A stretch of DNA of 14,994 bases from Actinomycetota bacterium (GTDB lineage: Bacteria > Actinomycetota > Thermoleophilia > Gaiellales > Gaiellaceae). The stretch covers positions 1 through 14,994 of the forward strand of contig JACCZA010000174.1 in assembly GCA_013696185.1 (NCBI GenBank). Reading direction: 5' to 3'. The translations under genes and the position numbers were made by a program. The notes beneath the pieces are model-generated. The model made no database searches. It was not told the DNA's origin and saw only the letters and a program-made list of their open reading frames with translations. Position 1 is the first letter of the stretch; each line of letters opens with the position of its first letter. This document shows positions 12,332-14,994 of this stretch, piece by piece.

Positions 12332-13314
12332 GTCCGCGAGAAGTTGCGCCGCCAGAGGAGGAAGAGCAGGGGCGCGAGCGTGGCGAGCGCCGCGTGCGGC
12401 GCCAGCTCGAGAGACTGGAGCTCGCGCCCCTGCGGCCCGCTCGGCCCCTCACCGATCGCCTCGTCGAGCGCGGCGACCGCCTCGCCGAGCTCGTCCTCGG
12501 CGAACGCCCGGCCGCCGACGGCTCTCGCGACCTCCGCGAGGGCGGCCCGGCTCAGGGGATCCGGCCGGTAGGCCCGTTCCGGTACGCGGTGGCGGTAGAC
12601 GCGCTCGTCCGGGCCCCAGACGTGCACGAAGAGCGTCGTGACCCGGCCGAGCAGGCGGCCCCTGAGCGTGCCGAGGTCAGCCGGCAGCGTCTCGCCGTCG
12701 GTGATCACGACCGCGACACGCCGCTTCGCCGCCGCCCCGTAGAAGTTCTGCGTCGAGAGCGCCGAGAGGGCTGCGAGCGCGGTCGCCCGGCCCCGCCCGG
12801 AGCGGTCGGGCGGCGGTCGCTCGATCCCGAGCGAGCGATCGACGGTGGCGGTGTACGCATTCAGGCTCGTCGTCGGAAACAGGTGCGGCAGGACGCGGTC
12901 GCTCAGCGACGCGAGGCCGAACGGAACGTCGGGCAGGCCGTCGCGGAGAACCTTCGCCGCGGCACGCGCGCGGTCGAAGCGCGTCTTGCCGCGAAGGCCG
13001 TCGCGCGCGCGCATCGAGCGGGTGATGTCGACCACGACGAGTGCCTCGACGTCCGTGCGACCCCGGCGCGGCTCGACCCGGGAGAGCACGGGCTGCGCCG
13101 CGGCGAGGGCGAGCAGCCCTGCGACGAGCACGAGCGCGACGAGCGCGGCGAGGTCGCCGAGCCGTCCGGCCGGGCGGAGGCCGAGCAGCACCGCGAGCGC
13201 GCGGGAGCGCCGTCCCGAGGCGATCAGGACCGCGAGGGCCAGAAGGACGGTCAGCCCTGCCAGCCCTGCCAGCGGGGTCAGGAACGAGAGCGATCCGCCC
13301 GCGAGGTCGTTCAG
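12328..13314 (-). CDS. VWA-domain membrane protein (BatA/BatB-like), CTG start
   Basis: A 328-residue protein with two N-terminal membrane helices (about 12-33 and 53-75), a von Willebrand A domain (about 90-270) and a C-terminal helix (about 307-322), the BatA/BatB layout. The metal-ion site reads DITRS (Asp96, Thr98, Ser100), so the usual first Ser is Thr. The partner residues are probably Thr178 and Asp206 in VITDGE. Start choice: the frame has no ATG, GTG or TTG before GTG 13191, which would cut off the first helix and the SFLTP segment typical of these proteins. CTG at 13314 lies 6 bases after GGAGGGAGG and overlaps the upstream stop as CTGA, like the other junctions of the operon. The domain call is firm; the CTG start is inferred. 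Confidence 0.83.
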   Translation of the reverse strand: MNDLAGGSLSFLTPLAGLAGLTVLLALAVLIASGRRSRALAVLLGLRPAGRLGDLAALVALVLVAGLLALAAAQPVLSRVEPRRGRTDVEALVVVDITRSMRARDGLRGKTRFDRARAAAKVLRDGLPDVPFGLASLSDRVLPHLFPTTSLNAYTATVDRSLGIERPPPDRSGRGRATALAALSALSTQNFYGAAAKRRVAVVITDGETLPADLGTLRGRLLGRVTTLFVHVWGPDERVYRHRVPERAYRPDPLSRAALAEVARAVGGRAFAEDELGEAVAALDEAIGEGPSGPQGRELQSLELAPHAALATLAPLLFLLWRRNFSRT

Positions 13315-13943
13315 TAGCCGCCTCCCTCCGATGCCGCCCCCGCCCCGCTCGCGGGCGTGTCGCCGCGCTCGCCGCCCCCGCCCCCGCCGCTCTCGCTCTC
13401 CACGTTGCGCAGCAGCCGCAGCACGAGCTCGAGGTCGTAGCGGGCGTCCTCGTTGCGCGGATCCAGTCGGATCGCCTCGCGAAAGTCGGTGATGCTGCGG
13501 CGGAGGAAGACGGCGGCCTGGCCCTCGTCCCCGCGCGCCTCCTCGAACGTGAGCGCCCCCCGCAGCGTGGCCAGCTGCGAGCGGCGAGCGGCGTCCTGCT
13601 CCCGGCGACCGGTCCGCGCGAGCTCCGTCTCGGCCCTGCTGCGGCGGGCGACGTCCGCGAGCTCGCGGGGAGGCAGGGTGGGGCGGCTGAGCCGGAACGA
13701 CTGCAGGGCTCGCCGGTAGCGCAGGTCGTCCTCGACCCCGAGCAGCCGCCGGGTCAACCCGGCCGGCAGGCGCAGGTCGGGCTCCCAGAGCGAGCTCCCG
13801 CCCGGGGCGCGCGCAAACTGCTGGTCCGCCTCGTCGAGGTGTCCGCGCCAGCGCAGGGCGTCGAGCCCGAGCAGGGTGAGCACGACCGCCCCGGCGAGCG
13901 CCGCCACGACCGCGGCGAGGCCGAGCAGTCGCCGCCTGCTCAC
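13311..13943 (-). CDS. Membrane-anchored TPR-like protein (Bat-operon type)
   Basis: A 210-residue protein with one N-terminal membrane helix (about 6-27) and an extracytoplasmic or cytoplasmic helical region. Its C-terminal part resembles a TPR unit (RRSITDFREAIRLDPRNEDARYDLELVLRLL, about 148-178). The last 29 residues are low-complexity Gly/Ser/Ala, including six glycines in a row. TPR proteins of this kind sit between VWA genes in Bat/MoxR operons, probably as assembly partners. The GTG start at 13943 overlaps the upstream stop as GTGA. The downstream VWA gene is coupled through CTGA. No more exact name can be supported. Confidence 0.78.
   Translation of the reverse strand: MSRRRLLGLAAVVAALAGAVVLTLLGLDALRWRGHLDEADQQFARAPGGSSLWEPDLRLPAGLTRRLLGVEDDLRYRRALQSFRLSRPTLPPRELADVARRSRAETELARTGRREQDAARRSQLATLRGALTFEEARGDEGQAAVFLRRSITDFREAIRLDPRNEDARYDLELVLRLLRNVESESGGGGGGERGDTPASGAGAASEGGGY
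13321..13329 (-). promoter_or_regulatory. Strong ribosome binding site that sets the CTG start at 13314
   Basis: GGAGGGAGG on the minus strand, 6 bases before the CTG at 13314. It lies within the last codons of the preceding TPR-like gene. No ATG, GTG or TTG in the VWA frame falls within its reach. Confidence 0.65.
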
Positions 13944-14824
13944 GAGGCCGCCCCGGAGCGCCAGCTGAGCCGTCCGCAGACGTGCTCGTTCAGCGCGAGC
14001 AGGCCGAGGAGCAGCACGATGACTGTCGCGAGCGCGAGGGGGAAGGCGCTCGAGAGCGTGCGGCGCTCCTCGAGTGCGGTGTTCGCGAGCAGCTCGTCCC
14101 GGGTCACGAACGCCCGCGGGCCGGCGAGCGTCCGGAAGTAGGCGAGGTCGGGCTCGCTCGGGAAGAGCGGCACCACCCGCAGGTCGATGCCCCGGCGCTC
14201 GTAGCGGATCGCCTCCTGCGTCAGGGACTCGAGGTCGAGCGGCGAGTCGTCGAGGTCGCTCACGAGCAGGACGGAGCTGCCGGCGGCCTTGCCTTCGCGC
14301 TCGAGCATCTCGCGCGCCACCGCGAGGCCGCGCGAAATCCGCGTGCCGCCGCGGAAGCTGCCCGACCAGGGGCTCTCGAGAAAGCCGAAGCCCTGCGCCC
14401 GCCGGGCATCGGGCGAGCCCGCGCGGGGCGGCTCGAAGAAGCGCAGGAGCGGCCGCAGCTCCTCGCCGCTCGTGCCCGTCGGCAGCATCTCGTAGGCGCC
14501 GTCCGAGAAGGCGACGAGCCCCGTTCGCTGCCCGGTCTCGGCGAGGCTGTGAAAGACGCGGGCGAGGCGTCGGTAGCGAGCCGGCTCGACACTCGTCGAG
14601 AGGTCGACCACGACGACGCCCGAGCCCGCGGCGAAGTAGGTGCTCGGACGGGCGCGCAGGTCGCGCGCGAGCAGGAAGGCGAGCGCCAGGAGGCCGAGGA
14701 GAGCACCCGCGAGCGCGATCCGGACGAGGGCCGTGCGACGCGCCTCCCGGGTGAAGGCGCCGCTGTCGGCGACCGGGATGGAGGGCCGGGTCGGCCGGGG
14801 CCGCCGGGGGACGACAGCCCTCAT
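13940..14824 (-). CDS. VWA-domain membrane protein (BatA/BatB-like), intact metal site
   Basis: A 294-residue protein with a Pro/Arg-rich cytoplasmic head, a membrane helix (about 33-53), a von Willebrand A domain (about 68-240) and a C-terminal membrane helix (about 260-282). The metal-ion-dependent adhesion site is complete: DLSTS (Asp74, Ser76, Ser78), Thr161 in GGTRIS and Asp190 in VSDLDD. Such proteins work with MoxR-type AAA ATPases, probably in assembly or stress tolerance of envelope complexes; a moxR gene, if present, would be upstream beyond the window. The ATG at 14824 overlaps the previous stop as ATGA. Its TGA overlaps the GTG of the TPR-like gene. The sequence is different enough from the second VWA protein that recent duplication is unlikely. 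Confidence 0.88.
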   Translation of the reverse strand: MRAVVPRRPRPTRPSIPVADSGAFTREARRTALVRIALAGALLGLLALAFLLARDLRARPSTYFAAGSGVVVVDLSTSVEPARYRRLARVFHSLAETGQRTGLVAFSDGAYEMLPTGTSGEELRPLLRFFEPPRAGSPDARRAQGFGFLESPWSGSFRGGTRISRGLAVAREMLEREGKAAGSSVLLVSDLDDSPLDLESLTQEAIRYERRGIDLRVVPLFPSEPDLAYFRTLAGPRAFVTRDELLANTALEERRTLSSAFPLALATVIVLLLGLLALNEHVCGRLSWRSGAAS

Positions 14825-14994
14825 CGCGACAGTGCTCCGACGTCGTCCAGCAGAGCGCCCACGGCACCGGCGGGAGGCGGCTGAGCCGACCACGCGAGCG
14901 CCCGCGCCCGCTCGGCCAGATCGGGACGATCCGCGTCCACGAGCTCGCGCGCCAGCCGCTCGAGCGCCCGGCGGCCCTCGGGAGTCGAGCCGTC
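14821..14994 (-). CDS. C-terminal fragment of an unidentified protein (runs off the window)
   Basis: The last 57 codons of a gene that enters from the right edge. The visible part is charged and helical (GRRALERLARELVDADRPDL, then LAERARALAWSAQ) and ends in a Pro-Ala stretch and GALLDDVGALSR. It has no motif that I recognise. It ends in ATGA with the first VWA gene, so it belongs to the same operon. By analogy with MoxR/Bat operons it could be a DUF4129-like or accessory protein, but this is a guess. Confidence 0.65.
   Translation of the reverse strand, partial: DGSTPEGRRALERLARELVDADRPDLAERARALAWSAQPPPAGAVGALLDDVGALSR

Noticed and set aside
13191..13191. GTG start for the second VWA protein
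   Set aside because: It would remove the first membrane helix and leaves a 120-base gap in a tightly overlapped operon; the CTG with strong ribosome site fits better.
13251..13272. Short tandem repeat of CAGCCCTGC-type units
   Set aside because: About two copies within the VWA membrane helix coding for Leu-Ala-Gly repeats; explained by protein sequence and GC bias.
12190..13317. Long plus-strand frame from the arsR gap through the VWA gene
   Set aside because: Antisense to the VWA gene and in a different frame from the Cys-rich peptide, which has its own ribosome site.
1..14994. Mobile element, CRISPR array or prophage
   Set aside because: No transposase, integrase, terminal repeats, spacer-repeat pattern or phage genes; codon style is uniform.

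Overview
This is a gene-dense, very GC-rich bacterial window with almost no intergenic DNA, many GTG/TTG starts, and genes joined by 4-base NTGA stop/start overlaps. Several genes have a TANNNT box 6-10 bases before the start codon and no Shine-Dalgarno site, as in leaderless actinobacterial transcripts. Mrp lacks the C-terminal CxxC pair, as I recall for actinobacterial Mrp, and ArsR carries an N-terminal CC pair like the Corynebacterium type. I infer a deep-branching actinobacterium (for example class Thermoleophilia). This rests on style and protein similarity from memory, not on a marker gene. I see no rRNA, tRNA, CRISPR array, insertion sequence or integrase.

Layout, left to right. (1) 1-807 (-) is the N-terminal part of an MMPL/RND membrane transporter, divergent from a flavin disulfide oxidoreductase at 868-2196 (+). 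(2) A small four-helix membrane protein at 2142-2513 (-) overlaps the oxidoreductase tail and is divergent from a four-gene coupled operon at 2568-5444 (+): UPF0173 metallo-hydrolase, DUF1028 protein, and two tandem cupin-TPR paralogues. (3) A compact Ldh-family oxidoreductase at 5400-6143 (-) overlaps the operon's end. A strong hairpin separates it from mrp at 6303-7427 (-). (4) A coupled minus-strand operon reads DUF1015, inositol-monophosphatase-like, DUF72 (10128 down to 7518). It is divergent, through back-to-back leaderless promoters, from a YhaM-like OB-fold/HD nuclease and an EamA transporter (10174-11859, +). (5) An ArsR repressor at 11867-12190 (-) is divergent from a 24-residue peptide with seven cysteines (12257-12331, +). 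(6) A minus-strand operon of two von Willebrand A (VWA) membrane proteins flanking a TPR-like membrane protein (14994 down to 12328) resembles MoxR/Bat-type operons.

The most striking feature is region 5. The ArsR has metal-site cysteines. The intergenic space holds two nearly identical 16-base imperfect palindromes, one over the -35 and one just after the -10 of a good -35/-10 promoter. That promoter has a strong ribosome binding site and drives only the Cys-rich micro-ORF, with no efflux pump or arsenate reductase in view. It reads as a minimal regulated metal/metalloid-chelating module: ArsR plus a metallothionein-like micropeptide. Other items worth a look are the non-canonical CTG start of the second VWA protein, the tandem cupin-TPR duplication in the DUF1028 operon, and the Ldh-family protein with a remodelled active site.
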